Assembly: GCA_016124445.1 (NCBI GenBank)
Contig: WGNR01000012.1
Coordinates: forward strand, 372,001 to 436,000
Direction of reading: 5' to 3'
DNA length: 64,000 nt
From: a bacterium
GTDB taxonomy: Bacteria; Planctomycetota; Planctomycetia; Pirellulales; Pirellulaceae
This document shows positions 35,329 through 47,578 of the stretch, in pieces. Numbering within the stretch: the stretch's first letter is position 1; each line of letters starts with the position of its first letter. Both the position numbers and the translations under genes were made by a program. Under the pieces are notes generated by a model. It was not told where the DNA came from and did no database searches. It worked only from the letters and a program-made list of their open reading frames with translations.

Positions 35329-36093
35329 ATGAAAGTCCGCTTGCTCGTCCCTTCAGTGGCTCCAAATTCTCGGCTTCATTTCCCCTTTTCGGTGTTGATT
35401 GATGACCACATCGCCATCGATACCTGTGGACTGCCCTATCTCGATCCAATCGAAGCCCAGCGTGCGGTCGACCAAATCTTGCTAACCCATTCGCACATCG
35501 ATCATGTCGGTGGGCTACCACTTTTTCTAGATAACACCTATCGGCCTGATCACAGCTGCCCCACCATTTATGCCAGCGAAGCAACCTGGGACGCCGTCAG
35601 CAAACACCTGCTCAACGACGTGATCTGGCCTGATCTGGAAAAGATCGCCGACAGCGAGACTCCCTTCTTTAAAAAGCAGATCGTCGACGTCCACCGGCCA
35701 ATATCCATCGACGGATACCAGGTCACCGCGATTCCGCTGGAACATGTCGTGCCGACGCTAGGCTATATTTTTCAGGGCGAAGGCGCAAGCGTGCTGTTTT
35801 GCTGGGATACAGCCCCTTTCCCTGAATTTGAGAACATCGTCGCCGCGATTCCTAACCTGAAGGCAATCTTCCTCGACGCCAGCTTCCCCAACGAACTACG
35901 CTGGCTGGCGGAAAAGAGCGAGCACACCACTCCAGGGCAATTCGGCCAATTGGTGGCACAAATCCCGGCCGATGTCCGCATCATTGCTATCCATTTGAAG
36001 CCAGGACATCACGACGAATTGATCGACGAGTTGAATCAGCTAGGTTTACCCAACCTGGAAATCGCCGACCCCCATACCGTCTACGAGTTCTAA
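35329..36093 (+). CDS. MBL-fold metal-dependent hydrolase
   Basis: A 254-residue metallo-beta-lactamase-fold protein. The metal motif is HSHIDH (THSHIDHVGG), with further ligands in PLEHVVPTLGY, the Asp in CWDTAP, and HLKPGHHD near the end. The arrangement resembles cyclic-nucleotide phosphodiesterase (class II)-like and RNase Z-like members more than antibiotic-hydrolysing ones. No signal peptide. It starts opposite the NDH-2/cNMP fusion gene; if it hydrolysed a cyclic nucleotide, the two would form a logical pair, but that is inference from position only. Confidence 0.85.
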   Translation: MKVRLLVPSVAPNSRLHFPFSVLIDDHIAIDTCGLPYLDPIEAQRAVDQILLTHSHIDHVGGLPLFLDNTYRPDHSCPTIYASEATWDAVSKHLLNDVIWPDLEKIADSETPFFKKQIVDVHRPISIDGYQVTAIPLEHVVPTLGYIFQGEGASVLFCWDTAPFPEFENIVAAIPNLKAIFLDASFPNELRWLAEKSEHTTPGQFGQLVAQIPADVRIIAIHLKPGHHDELIDELNQLGLPNLEIADPHTVYEF

Positions 36094-36097
36094 TCGC

Positions 36098-37156
36098 TCA
36101 CTGGTACAAAGCAGCCAAACGCTGGTTAAACGGACCGTCTCCCATCAAGTCCAAGCTGCGGGCCAGGCGGACCTTGTCTTCTGGCCGCGGCAAGTCCTCC
36201 AACGCCGTCAGCACTCGCTCGATCTGTGAATCGTCGACACTACCAGTCAGCGGCATACCCAGCCCCATGATGTACTTTGCCCGCTGCAGATCCGCGAACT
36301 TCGCCGGGTCGTCCTGCATTGCTTGGAACAGCGCCGTCACCGCTAGTTGAGCCTGGTCTAGTTCGTCCCAATCGTGCATAGCAGCCGCGTCGAGCATGTG
36401 CAAATATTGGAAAACAGCAAACGACATCGGCCCCGAAGTAATGCCGACTCGTTGTTTATTATCTACATCGAAGGAAGGGCCTTCTTTAAATACCTGGGCA
36501 AGGTGCGGATCCCACCCTTGCACGATTTTCAGTCGCGACAAACGTGGGCTCAATAAATATTCCCGCGTGCTGGACACGTAATCGGCCTCGGTGATTTTAG
36601 CCGCTACGACAGCCTCGCCCCCAGGCATGTCGAGTAGCTTTTCCGTCGCGCTGGCGGTAAGCCTGACGCCGCTGACATCAGGTATCGAATAAACACCCGC
36701 CGCCATCTCCGCCGCGGCAATCATCTCGACTAGCGGACGCATGTTCAGAGCAATCTCTTCGTCGCTTGCCTGGGGAGAAAGATCGGTCCCAGGCCGAATG
36801 AACGCGACCGGGTAATCCTTTTCAGAAAGCAACGCAACGAGCCTTTCGTTCGCCTCGACTCCATCCTCTGGACGCAGCAGTGCCATGCGAATCAATCCAG
36901 GAGCATCAGCCTGGGCGGCAACCTCGAACCAGCGTGCCAACTCGTCGACCGTCCGCAAATGACCATGCCCAGTCGAAGCGGCCAACAGAACGGCCTCGGC
37001 TCCGGCGGCAGCCAGCTTTTCAAGATATTGCACCAAGCGGTCTTCGTCCAATCGCCGCCGCGGCAGTTCGCCGCAGGTTGGATCAAAGCAGGCAACCGTT
37101 GCACTCGGATAGCAATCGATCGGATTATCAATGATTCGCTGGGCAAGCTGATTCAT
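36098..37156 (-). CDS. DapA/dihydrodipicolinate-synthase-family protein
   Basis: A 352-residue class I aldolase-fold protein of the DHDPS/N-acetylneuraminate lyase family. The fold begins with YPSATVACFDP and has the AAGAEAVLLAASTGHGHLRTVDE region equivalent to GTTGE in DHDPS, and a Schiff-base lysine in VAAKITEADYVSS. It is longer than typical family members (about 290-310), with an extended C-terminal helical region (QRAKYIMGLGMPLTGSVDD, then a terminal domain of about 40 residues). The substrate is unknown; lysine synthesis is not indicated by the neighbours. The ATG at 37156 is preferred over one 14 codons earlier. Confidence 0.8.
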   Translation of the reverse strand: MNQLAQRIIDNPIDCYPSATVACFDPTCGELPRRRLDEDRLVQYLEKLAAAGAEAVLLAASTGHGHLRTVDELARWFEVAAQADAPGLIRMALLRPEDGVEANERLVALLSEKDYPVAFIRPGTDLSPQASDEEIALNMRPLVEMIAAAEMAAGVYSIPDVSGVRLTASATEKLLDMPGGEAVVAAKITEADYVSSTREYLLSPRLSRLKIVQGWDPHLAQVFKEGPSFDVDNKQRVGITSGPMSFAVFQYLHMLDAAAMHDWDELDQAQLAVTALFQAMQDDPAKFADLQRAKYIMGLGMPLTGSVDDSQIERVLTALEDLPRPEDKVRLARSLDLMGDGPFNQRLAALYQ

Positions 37157-37260
37157 GGCGGGGCCTGGATTAAGAAGGGGAGTTGCATGAGAACTCACCC
37201 TAGCGTAACGAGATATGCCCCAGCTTTCGAGTTGGCAACCGCCAAACAGTCAGCTGGCCG

Positions 37261-37551
37261 CTACCCAGGAAACACCGGTTGTCCGAAGACATACGTTTGC
37301 AGCAAGTAGTATTCGCCGAATACCGCCAAGCCGCACGCCACCAGAAACGAAATCATCGGAAACAGGTTGAACGTGTCTCCATTGACCCCGAATGCATACG
37401 TTTTCAGAGCAGTGACCAATGCTTCGTAAAACGCATCTCCCGTCGATCTGCCTGGTCCTGGTTTCAGGGGCTTATCAGGTGAGTCAAAAACAACCCAGGC
37501 GATGAAGACGTAGGTGGGAATGTTGCAGATCAGCAGAATGATAAGCAGCAT
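37261..37551 (-). CDS. small membrane protein, function unknown
   Basis: A 96-residue protein with two hydrophobic spans (about residues 1-20 and 62-86) separated by a Pro/Gly-rich loop with FDSPDKPLKPGPGRSTGD. The start at 37551 follows AAGGAG. No family recognised. It sits 62 bases after gltD on the same strand, so it may be the last gene of the glutamate synthase transcript. Confidence 0.65.
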   Translation of the reverse strand: MLLIILLICNIPTYVFIAWVVFDSPDKPLKPGPGRSTGDAFYEALVTALKTYAFGVNGDTFNLFPMISFLVACGLAVFGEYYLLQTYVFGQPVFPG

Positions 37552-37613
37552 TGGCGAAGACTCCTTTGCGGCCGCTCCCCCGCCCATTCAGGGGAGCATC
37601 TTTTCGACTAATC

Positions 37614-39069
<1,456 letters not shown>

Positions 39070-39077
<8 letters not shown>

Positions 39078-42000
39078 TGCTTTCGGCTCCGCTTAGCTGA
39101 ACGTCTTCTTCTTCATCGTGTTGCATGCGTTCCAGAAGAACGCGTTTGTAGTCGATCGGCATGACCTTGACGAATTGCTTGACCACGTTGTCCCAATCGC
39201 CGAGTACCTTTTGGGCAACTTCGGAGTTGGTGTACTTGGCATGCATCTCGATCAGGCCTTTGACCTCCACGATGTCGCTGGGGCTGTCCAACCGCTCGAG
39301 CTCGACCATTCCCAGATTGCAGTTCTGAAGGAAGTTGCCTTCGTAATCCCAAATGTAGGCGATACCGCCACTCATACCGGCCGCGAAGTTGCGACCCGTC
39401 GAGCCCAGAACGATCACGCGACCGCCGGTCATGTATTCACATCCGTGATCTCCAACTCCTTCGACAACAGTGTGCGCACCGCTGTTCCGGACACAGAATC
39501 GTTCGGCAGCCCGGCCTCGGAAAAAGGCCTGACCCCGCGTCGCCCCATAAAGGCAAACGTTACCCACCAGCATTTGTTCTTCCGCCTTGAAGGGACTTTG
39601 CTTGTGTGGGTAGATGATGATGCGACCGCCTGAGAGGCCTTTGCCGACGTAGTCGTTCGCATCTCCTTCCAGCTCCATGGTTACCCCGGCCGCCAGGAAG
39701 GCACCAAAGCTCTGACCGGCCGAACCATGCAATTTGACCTTGATGGTTTCGTCGGGCAGGCCGTTTTCGCCGTACCGCTTGGCAATTTCGTGGCTGAGAG
39801 TCGTGCCAACGGTACGGTTGATGTTGATGATCGGTGTATCGATCTGAACCTTTTCTTTCTTCTCAAGGGCGGCCTGCGCCTGCTCGATCAGCTTGTTGTC
39901 CAGGGCCAGTTCCAGGCGATGATCTTGCTTCATCACACAGTATTGCGGCGAATCTGGATTCTTGTTGTCTGCCGGCTTGAGCAGCGGTGTCAGATCCAAT
40001 CCATCCGACTTCCAGTGCTGGATCGCCTTGTTAGTCTCCAGCAGATCGACGCGGCCGATCAGTTCGTCCATCGTTCGCACGCCCAACTTGGCCATCAGTT
40101 CGCGAGCTTCTTCCGCGACCATGAACAAGTAATTGACGACGTGTTCCGGCTGGCCCTTGAACTTCTTACGCAGTTCCGGATCTTGCGTGGCGATACCAAC
40201 CGGGCAGGTATTCAAATGGCACTTCCGCATCATGATGCAGCCGAGCGTGATCAGCGGGGCGGTCGAGAAACCCATTTCCTCGGCACCCAGAATCGCGGCG
40301 ATCACGACGTCGCGGCCGGTCTTCAAACCACCGTCGGTTTGCAGCACAACGCGGCTTCGCAGATCGTTCATGACCAGGGTCTGGTGCGTTTCCGCGATAC
40401 CAAGTTCCCACGGCAAACCAGCATGCTTGATACTGGTCAGTGGCGAAGCACCGGTACCGCCGTTATCACCGGCGATCAGGATGTGATCCGCCTTGGCTTT
40501 GGCCACACCGGCAGCAACCGTACCGACACCGATTTCAGAAACCAGCTTTACGCTGATACGAGCCGAAGGATTGGCATTCTTCAGGTCGTGAATCAGCTGC
40601 GAAAGGTCTTCAATCGAGTAAATATCGTGGTGCGGCGGAGGACTGATCAAACCGACGCCTGGGGTCGAGTAACGCAAACGTGCGATGTACTCGTCGACCT
40701 TCTTGCCCGGCAGTTCGCCACCTTCGCCCGGCTTGGCACCTTGCGAGATCTTAATCTGCAGCTCGTCGGCATTGGTCAGGTAGTTGATCGTTACGCCAAA
40801 TCGGCCGGAAGCGACCTGCTTGATGGCCGAACGCTTCGAGTCGCCATTAGGCAGCGGATGGAAACGAACCGAGTCTTCGCCACCTTCGCCCGTGTTGCTC
40901 TTGCCACCGATGCGGTTCATCGCGATCGCGAGCGATTCGTGCGCTTCGCCAGAGATCGAACCATAGCTCATCGCCCCGGTGCAGAACCGTTTGACGATCT
41001 CACTGGTAGGCATCACTTCATCGATCGGAATCGCCTTGGTGTCTTCCTTGAAGGTCAACAGCCCCCGCAGCATGCAGCGGTTTCGCTGATCTTCGTTCAC
41101 CAGCTTGGCGAATTGGTTGTAGGCTTCGCGGCTGTTCGTTCGTGCGGCGACCTGAATGCTGGAGATCGCATCGGGGCTCCAGGCATGGCGTTCCCCTTCG
41201 GCCCGCCAATGAAACTCGCCAGGGTTAGGCAGCACCGGCAGACGGCCATCTTCACGGAGCGGATAACCGAGTTCGTGTCGACGCAGCAGTTCTTCGGCCA
41301 GAACCTTGAAGTTCACCCCTTGGACGCGGCTCGAGATTCCCTTGAAGCAGCGATTGACCACTTCTTCCTGCAGACCCAAAGCCTCGAAGATCTGGGCACC
41401 CTTGTACGATTGCAGGGTGCTGATCCCCATCTTGCCCATCACCTTGAGAATGCCCTTGGCAACGCCTTTGCGGTAGGCAGCAACCATGGCGTCGTCGTCG
41501 GCGAACTCTTCTGCGTTCACCAAGCCGTCAGCACGTGCCTGCCAGAGCGACTCGAACGCCAGGTAAGGATTGATCGCGTCGGCACCGAAACCAACGAGCA
41601 AGCAGTGATGATGCACTTCGCGTGCTTCGCCGGTTTCCAGAATGATACCAATCTGGGTTCGCTTGGCGACGTTCACCAGGTGATGATGCACCGCACCGCA
41701 AACCAGCAGCATGCTGACGGGAACACGCTCGGCGCTGATCTTGCGATCGGTCAGCACGATGTTGCTGTAGCCTTCATCGATCGCCGCTTCCGCTTCCGCA
41801 CAAATGCGATCCAGGGCGGTCACCAGGCCATCAGTTCCTTCGCTACGAGCGAACGTGACGTCAATCACCTTCGTCTTCCAACTGCGATGATCCATGTGAG
41901 CCAGAGCTGCCAATTCTTCGTTGGTCAGAATCGGATGCGGAACCAACAGGCGATGGGCATGCTCTGGGTTGGTTTCCAGGAGGTTTGCTTCCGGACCGAT

Positions 42001-43680
42001 ATAGCATTCCAGCGACATGACCACTTCTTCGCGAATCGAGTCGATCGCCGGGTTGGTAACCTGGGCGAACAACTGCTTGAAGTAGTCGTACAGCATCCGC
42101 GGCTTATCGCTCAAACAAGCCAGGGCGGAGTCATTACCCATCGAACCGACCGGGTCACGCTTCTGTTCGATCAGCGGCAACAGCATGAACTTGAGCGTCT
42201 CGATCGTGAAGCCGAAGGCCTGCATGCGGGCCAACAAGGTATCGGGATCGAACCCGTGCGGCTCCTTGTTGGGGCTTAGCTCGGCCAGTTCGATACGCTG
42301 ATCGCGGAGCCACTGGGCATAAGGCCGTTGGCGAGCGAAGCTGGTCTTCAGCTCTTCGTCCGGAATCATCCGGCCTTCTTCAAAGTCGATCAGGAACATA
42401 CGCCCTGGCTGCAAGCGTCCCTTTTCGATCACGATCTTCGGATCGACCGGAATCACGCCCACTTCGCTGGCCATGATAACGCGATCGTCGGACGTGACGT
42501 AGTAACGACTCGGACGCAAACCATTACGATCGAGCACGGCGCCGATGTACTTGCCATCGGTAAATGCGATCGAGGCCGGTCCATCCCATGGCTCCATCAA
42601 GCTGGAATGGAACTCGTAGAAAGCACGCTTGTCTTCCGGCATCGTTTCGTGCTTCTGCCAGGCTTCCGGCACCATCATCATGACTGCTTCCTGCAGGGTT
42701 CGACCGCCCATCAGCAGGAACTCGAGCACGTTGTCGAAGGTACCTGAGTCGGAACATTCCGGTTCCACAATCGGGAACAGCTTCGGCAGTTCGTCGCCGA
42801 ACAGTTCGCTCTTGGCAACCCCTTCGCGAGCCTTCATCCAGTTAGCATTACCACGAACCGTGTTGATTTCGCCGTTGTGCGACATAAAGCGATTCGGCTG
42901 GGCACGATCCCACGAAGGGAACGTGTTGGTGCTGAATCGCGAGTGAACCATCGCCAAGTGCGTGGTGTAATCTTCGCACTGCAGGTCTCGGTAGAAAGGA
43001 ACCAACTGCGCCGGCGTCAGCATCCCCTTATAGATGATGACCTTGGTCGACAGGCTGCAGACGTAAAACATGGTGCGCTGCGGCAGATTCAAATCGCCTC
43101 GCAGCATGTGGCTGGCACGCTTACGAATGAGATACAGTTGACGCTCGAAGGCATCCCCCGATAAATCGTCACCTGCGGTGATGATCAGCATTTCGATCTC
43201 GGGCATGCAGGCCAGTGCCGTGGGACCGATATCGGCGTCATCCGGGTTGATCGGAACTTTTCGCCAGCCGACTAACGTCTGGCCATGGCTTTGGATCAGT
43301 TCTTCCACCGTCTTCTTGCAATGCTCGCGCGACTTCGCATCGCGAGGCAAAAAGACAATCCCAGCGGCAAACTTACCTGGTTCAGGCAGATCAGCGCCCA
43401 GGTCTTCCTTCGCAACTCGGGCGAGGAATTCCAGGGGAAGCGCAGTCAACATCCCAGCACCGTCACCGGTGTTCGCTTCGCAGCCGCACCCGCCGCGATG
43501 GTCCATGTTGATGTTCATCGCTTCGGCGTCGAGAACCAACTGATGCGAACGTTTCCCCTTAATATGCGCAACGAAGCCAACGCCGCAGTTTTCCCGTTCC
43601 ATGGCCGGATCGTACAAACCTTCCTTACCAGGACGTTCTGTCCGATAGGTTCGCTTGTTAGGCTGGTTTGGCTGGATCAT
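39070..43680 (-). CDS. gltB: glutamate synthase large subunit
   Basis: A 1536-residue alpha subunit that forms two glutamates from glutamine and 2-oxoglutarate. A 31-residue propeptide precedes Cys32 (ENCGVGF), the N-terminal nucleophile of the glutaminase domain. Then come the central domain, the FMN domain ([18 protein letters not shown]) with the 3Fe-4S cysteines Cys1148, Cys1154 and Cys1159 ([13 protein letters not shown]), and a C-terminal beta-helix domain ([28 protein letters not shown]). Length matches the bacterial norm. A LysR-type regulator gene lies directly upstream on the same strand, and an inverted repeat lies 20-45 bases before the start. Confidence 0.98.
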
Positions 43681-43700
43681 GGTTCTCTACCTTCTTCTAG

Positions 43701-43724
43701 CTGATACGTCAGGCTCGCGCCTGA
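43701..43724 (-). promoter_or_regulatory. candidate LysR-type operator upstream of gltB
   Basis: The plus-strand bases 43701-43724 hold CTGA-TACG-TCAG and then TCAGGC-TCGC-GCCTGA, two overlapping perfect inverted repeats sharing the central TCAG. They end about 20 bases before the gltB start and sit in the gap after the LysR gene. This is the most likely place for a regulator to bind, but a binding consensus is not recognised. Confidence 0.45.
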
Positions 43725-43811
43725 TTGTCTTCTGGGGTGTAGGATCGTGCCGGAAAACACAATCCCCACGGCAAGTTCCCCGTGGAGAGCGAGTCTTCGG
43801 CCGGGGAGCGA

Positions 43812-44810
43812 TTAAGAGCGTGCCGAAACTCCGTTCTCAAGGTCGCTTTGGGCGTCCGCGGATTCGCTGGAAGCGAAAGAGGCCGCCACTGGTTTGACTT
43901 CCGACTCGGGCGTTATCGCTTCCGAACCGTCTGCTTTCTCGTGCAGCAACTGAATAAAACGGCGGGCAGTCTTACCCAATTCCTTCCCTTGCCGGGTGAC
44001 AATTCCCAGCGGGCGGGCTAGGGGAGTTCCTTCAATCGGAATAGCAACCAACGAACCCGTCTCGACTTCACGCGTGACGGTATCAATCGGCAGCAATCCA
44101 AAGCCGGCATCGATTTCGATGGCCCGCTTGATGGTCTCGATGTTATCGAATTCCATGACGACCTGAACATCGGCTCCGGCCGAGGAGAGCACGAAATCGA
44201 TTTCACGGCGAATCTGTAATCGCACGTCAAAGCTGACCATGCGTCGCCCGTCGAGTTCGTCCAGCCAGACCGATTCGTGATCCGCCAGTTCGCTTCCTGG
44301 TGCACAGATCAGGAACACCGGCTCTTCGCGCCACATATCGACTTTAATGGTCTTGGATGCCTTTGGATAGCTGACCAGCCCAAAGTCGACCTGGTCGGTC
44401 TCAACCAACTGAACCACCGTATCGGGATGATGGTACTGAAGCCGCACATTCGCCTTGGGATGCTTGCCCAGGAACTCCTGGACGCAAGCGTTCATGTGAC
44501 TAAGCCCGACCGAATAGATCGACGCAATGGTTACTTGCCCGGCCAGTTCTTTATGGAACGTACGGACATCTTCTTCCAAGGCGTAATATCGTTGAACGAG
44601 TTGGCGGCAGCCTTGGTAATAGAGTTCCCCTTCGGCGGTCGGTACCAAAGGACGCTTGGAACGATCGATCAGTTTCACCCCCAGCCGTTCTTCCAATTGG
44701 TGCACGACCTGGCTGGCGCCTGATTGCGATATACCGTTCTCGTCCGCAGCACGCGAGAAGCTGCGTTGGCCGACAACGTCGCAGAACACCTTGAGGGACT
44801 TTACATGCAT
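43812..44810 (-). CDS. LysR family transcriptional regulator
   Basis: A 332-residue LTTR: an N-terminal winged helix-turn-helix (residues 1-60, SFSRAADENGISQSGASQVVHQLEERLG, with the normal LysR spacing), then a two-lobe effector domain (VTIASIYSVGLSHMNACVQEFLGKHPKANVRL onwards). The C-terminal 30 residues are a polar extension. It ends 131 bases before gltB on the same strand. In Bacillus subtilis a LysR-type protein (GltC) controls glutamate synthase, so control of gltBD is a fair inference. The usual divergent arrangement is absent; here regulator and target are co-directional. Confidence 0.93.
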   Translation of the reverse strand: MHVKSLKVFCDVVGQRSFSRAADENGISQSGASQVVHQLEERLGVKLIDRSKRPLVPTAEGELYYQGCRQLVQRYYALEEDVRTFHKELAGQVTIASIYSVGLSHMNACVQEFLGKHPKANVRLQYHHPDTVVQLVETDQVDFGLVSYPKASKTIKVDMWREEPVFLICAPGSELADHESVWLDELDGRRMVSFDVRLQIRREIDFVLSSAGADVQVVMEFDNIETIKRAIEIDAGFGLLPIDTVTREVETGSLVAIPIEGTPLARPLGIVTRQGKELGKTARRFIQLLHEKADGSEAITPESEVKPVAASFASSESADAQSDLENGVSARS

Positions 44811-45169
44811 GAACGACTGTGGGGAAGTGAGAAGGGAACTATGCAGAATCTAGATACTGCCGAAACTCAAGATTAAAATCCGAAATGTAAGATTATTGGC
44901 CTAGGCAGTCAGCGTCAAGGATCTAAGGGTTTAAATTCCCTAAAGTTCGGAGTGGGCAAATAAAGAGATTTGCGCAAACTATTTAATAGAAACACATTAC
45001 AGATACCCCTTTGGAACCTAAAGCTCCGTTTCGGAAAGAATAGCCACGGTTTGTTTGCCGTTACGGCTTTGCGCGAATGCCTACATTTCTTCAGCTGCGC
45101 GCATAAAAAAGGCACGTACTTCGACGTGCCTTTCATTACTGAGACTGGATTTAGCCGCTCCTTACCGTA
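44811..45169. other. intergenic region, 359 bases, with a terminator
   Basis: Between the cyclophilin gene and the LysR gene, both on the minus strand. It holds the terminator at 45108-45133 and then an AT-rich stretch likely to contain the LysR promoter. A short open frame of 73 codons here lies across the terminator and is not called. Confidence 0.6.
45108..45133 (-). terminator. rho-independent terminator of the cyclophilin gene
   Basis: AAAGGCACGT (45108-45117) and ACGTGCCTTT (45124-45133) form a perfect 10-bp stem with a 6-base loop. On the minus strand it is followed by a T-run (CCTTTTTT), 37 bases after the cyclophilin stop. A clean intrinsic terminator. Confidence 0.85.
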
Positions 45170-46333
45170 CTACGGAGCCTTGTGCGGCTGATAGACGTGA
45201 TCACGCTTACGAATCACCTCGGCCTTCAAGATTCGATCGGCCGGAGGGCCCGAAAGCGACTCAGGATCGTGGCGATTCAGCTTCGGCAGAACGTCCAGGC
45301 CTTCAATCACCCGGCCGAAGACGGTGTGCTGACCATTGAGGTGCGGCGTGGCCTGGAAGGTGATAAAGAACTGCGAGCCGCCAGTATTCTTTTGCTGCGT
45401 CTTGGCCATGCTGAGGGTGCCTGCAAAGTGATCTCGGGCATCGTCCTCGTAGCATTCGCAGTAGATATGGTAGCCCGGACCGCCGCTTCCATCTCCCTTG
45501 GGATCGCCCCCTTGGGCCATAAAATGGGGCAAGACGCGATGGAACGTCAGACCATCGTAATACTTCTTTTCGACTAGGCTGACAAAGTTGCCGACCGTGT
45601 CAGGAGCTTCGTTCTCGTACAGTTCGATGACCATATCCCCCTTGGTGGTCGACAACTTCACCCGGGGCAAATCGTTGGCTTCGGCTTCCTTCTTACGCAA
45701 CTCTTCCTCGCGAGCCCATTTATCCTTCAGTTGCTCGGAAAAGTAGGCACAAGTGCCAACTCGTTCCGTGATTTCCAGTTGCTTTTCCTTCATCTTTTTG
45801 GCGGCCGCAAGAGCCTCGTCGTAGTGATCGGTACCGAAGGCCGCGACTACCTGATCCCCCAGCAGCTTGTTTTCGTCATAGCCGAGGTCGAGCAGCATGT
45901 GCACCAACTTGTAGGCATGCGGATAGTCATCCTTTTCCAACGAGTCGGAAAGAATACGGGCCAGGAACAACTTGGCGTCGTTGTCGTTGGGATTTGCCTC
46001 TAGCCGCGCGATGGCCGCTCCCTCGATCTCGGGAAGAAGTTTCATTCCCTTTTCGAGAACTCCTTCGTACTCCTTTCGTAGCGATACCAAATCAGCCTCG
46101 GGGGCGACTCGGTATTCCTGCTGGATTCGCCGCAATTCGGTGATGATGACCTTCCACTTGTCCATCAATTGGTCGAACTGATCCTTTTCGCCTGCCTTTT
46201 CCGCAGGTGCCTCAGCCGCTGGCGTTTCGGCTGCCGGCATTGGGCTAGTTTCAGCCGGACCCTGGGCAAACAACGAAGCAGGAATTCCACAGGCGATCAA
46301 AGCGACCAACCAGACAATTCGGACGGGCATCAA
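45170..46333 (-). CDS. secreted cyclophilin-type peptidylprolyl isomerase
   Basis: A 387-residue protein with a signal peptide (about residues 1-25, ending LFAQ), an Ala/Pro/Glu-rich linker (26-50), a helical region (about 50-215) of unknown role, and a C-terminal cyclophilin domain (about 220-380). The domain keeps the catalytic and binding signature: FHRV, MAQGGDP, GSQFFIT and HLNGQHTVFGRV; the tryptophan of animal cyclophilins is His here, as is common in bacteria. It would speed proline isomerisation of exported proteins. An alternative ATG is one codon later. A good intrinsic terminator follows. Confidence 0.92.
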   Translation of the reverse strand: MMPVRIVWLVALIACGIPASLFAQGPAETSPMPAAETPAAEAPAEKAGEKDQFDQLMDKWKVIITELRRIQQEYRVAPEADLVSLRKEYEGVLEKGMKLLPEIEGAAIARLEANPNDNDAKLFLARILSDSLEKDDYPHAYKLVHMLLDLGYDENKLLGDQVVAAFGTDHYDEALAAAKKMKEKQLEITERVGTCAYFSEQLKDKWAREEELRKKEAEANDLPRVKLSTTKGDMVIELYENEAPDTVGNFVSLVEKKYYDGLTFHRVLPHFMAQGGDPKGDGSGGPGYHIYCECYEDDARDHFAGTLSMAKTQQKNTGGSQFFITFQATPHLNGQHTVFGRVIEGLDVLPKLNRHDPESLSGPPADRILKAEVIRKRDHVYQPHKAP

Positions 46334-46353
46334 GTAAGCTCCTAAATCGTTAC

Positions 46354-46370
46354 CTGCCCCTTAAGGGCAG
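46354..46370 (-). promoter_or_regulatory. inverted repeat just upstream of the cyclophilin gene
   Basis: CTGCCC (46354-46359) and GGGCAG (46365-46370) with a 5-base loop make a perfect 6-bp stem about 20 bases before the cyclophilin start codon. In the mRNA leader it could affect translation. Low confidence. Confidence 0.25.
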
Positions 46371-46552
46371 AATTAATGCAAAAATGGAATCACTGGATTC
46401 TTCAACAACGTCGCCCAGGGGTCAAGCTGCATCGGAGGAGATTGCCGGAGGATATCCAAGGATTTCACTTCATCTTGAAGATTGCACTTGGGTAGTGGGG
46501 CATTTTGCCCTGTCGAACTCCGTCATCTAGAAACGGTTTCCCCCGACAAGAT

Positions 46553-47578
46553 TCATCGCGACTCAGCCGAGCTGGCGAGTGGCAGGCTCATATTCACACC
46601 GCGATGATCCGAGCCGATTGGACCGCCGACATTGCGTTTTTGCCACGTGAGATCGTCACTCACAAAGATGTGATCCAGCGAAAGCCCGAAGGGCAACAGC
46701 GGCAAAACATGCCAGGTCGGTCGAATATCGAGATTCCGCTCGGTACGTCGCAGTCCGCTGGCAAGTTCAAAATCGTGAAACCAGGGAGACCAGGGCGTCA
46801 GATTGAAATCGCCCATCACAATGGTCGAATCTCCCTCGAAGCCTGGCTGGGGGTGCCGAATCCTTTCGGCCAGCAGTCGCAGATGCTCGTTACGCGAATC
46901 AAAGTTATCGCTGCTGATCGGTGGAAGCGGATGCGTCCCAATCACGCGGTAAGAGCGCTGGTTGAATTCGATCCGCGCTTCAATCGAACGAATCGACTCA
47001 TTCAGTGGAAAGATTTCGGACTCCTGGATCGGATGGCGAGAGTAGAGCCCGATACCAAAGTTACCTTGATCACTCGGCCGGACGATCGAGTGTGGGTACA
47101 CCTCGGCGAACCTTGATTCGACTTGCTTGGCCCAACGTGATGTGATCTCGAGAAGGACGAAGACATCCGGCTGAACTTCATCGATCTCGGCGAACACCTT
47201 CTCAAAGCTTTGATTGGCCGAGTTCACGTTGCAAAGCATGACTCCGATTGCCTGATCCGGCGACAATCCTTGCTCCGGCGATGGACTGCACGAAATGAGC
47301 CAAGGAAGGTGAACCAAAAGACAAGCAGTCGGCACCACCAGCCAAATCCAGCGCCGATAGATCAGGCACATTCCCAGTAGAAACAAGCTGGCCAAAACCT
47401 GCTGAACGCGCAGGTTCGCCAAGATATCGCAGATCCAATTATGGCGAGCGAAGCCCGATAGAAGCGTCGCCAGAAGCAGTAGGACGATAAATAAGCTCGA
47501 ATAGCTCCAACCGCGGCGAATGATTGCTTCTTTCCACGACCATGCCGGCTTGCCCTCATCCGAGCCAGCCGAGCTCAC
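46553..47578 (-). CDS. membrane-anchored endonuclease/exonuclease/phosphatase family protein
   Basis: A 341-residue protein with three N-terminal hydrophobic spans (within residues about 20-110) and a C-terminal EEP-fold domain. The catalytic motifs are visible: Asn in MLCNVNSAN, Glu in VLLEITSRW, His in GTHPLPP, Asp/Asn in GDFNLTPW, and the final SDHRGV pair. Such membrane-tethered members may cleave phosphodiesters on the outer face of the membrane; the substrate is unknown. The start is a GTG whose last two bases form the stop of the upstream regulator gene (GTGA overlap), so the two are translationally coupled. A longer frame upstream overlaps that gene and is rejected. Confidence 0.8.
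   Translation of the reverse strand: MSSAGSDEGKPAWSWKEAIIRRGWSYSSLFIVLLLLATLLSGFARHNWICDILANLRVQQVLASLFLLGMCLIYRRWIWLVVPTACLLVHLPWLISCSPSPEQGLSPDQAIGVMLCNVNSANQSFEKVFAEIDEVQPDVFVLLEITSRWAKQVESRFAEVYPHSIVRPSDQGNFGIGLYSRHPIQESEIFPLNESIRSIEARIEFNQRSYRVIGTHPLPPISSDNFDSRNEHLRLLAERIRHPQPGFEGDSTIVMGDFNLTPWSPWFHDFELASGLRRTERNLDIRPTWHVLPLLPFGLSLDHIFVSDDLTWQKRNVGGPIGSDHRGVNMSLPLASSAESR

Noticed and set aside
39727..42279. An 850-codon plus-strand frame opposite gltB
   Set aside because: Long antisense frames are common opposite G+C-rich coding DNA; the composition is not that of a real protein, and gltB is certain.
44915..45136. A 73-codon minus-strand frame downstream of the cyclophilin gene
   Set aside because: It covers the intrinsic terminator at 45108-45133 and has no recognisable feature.
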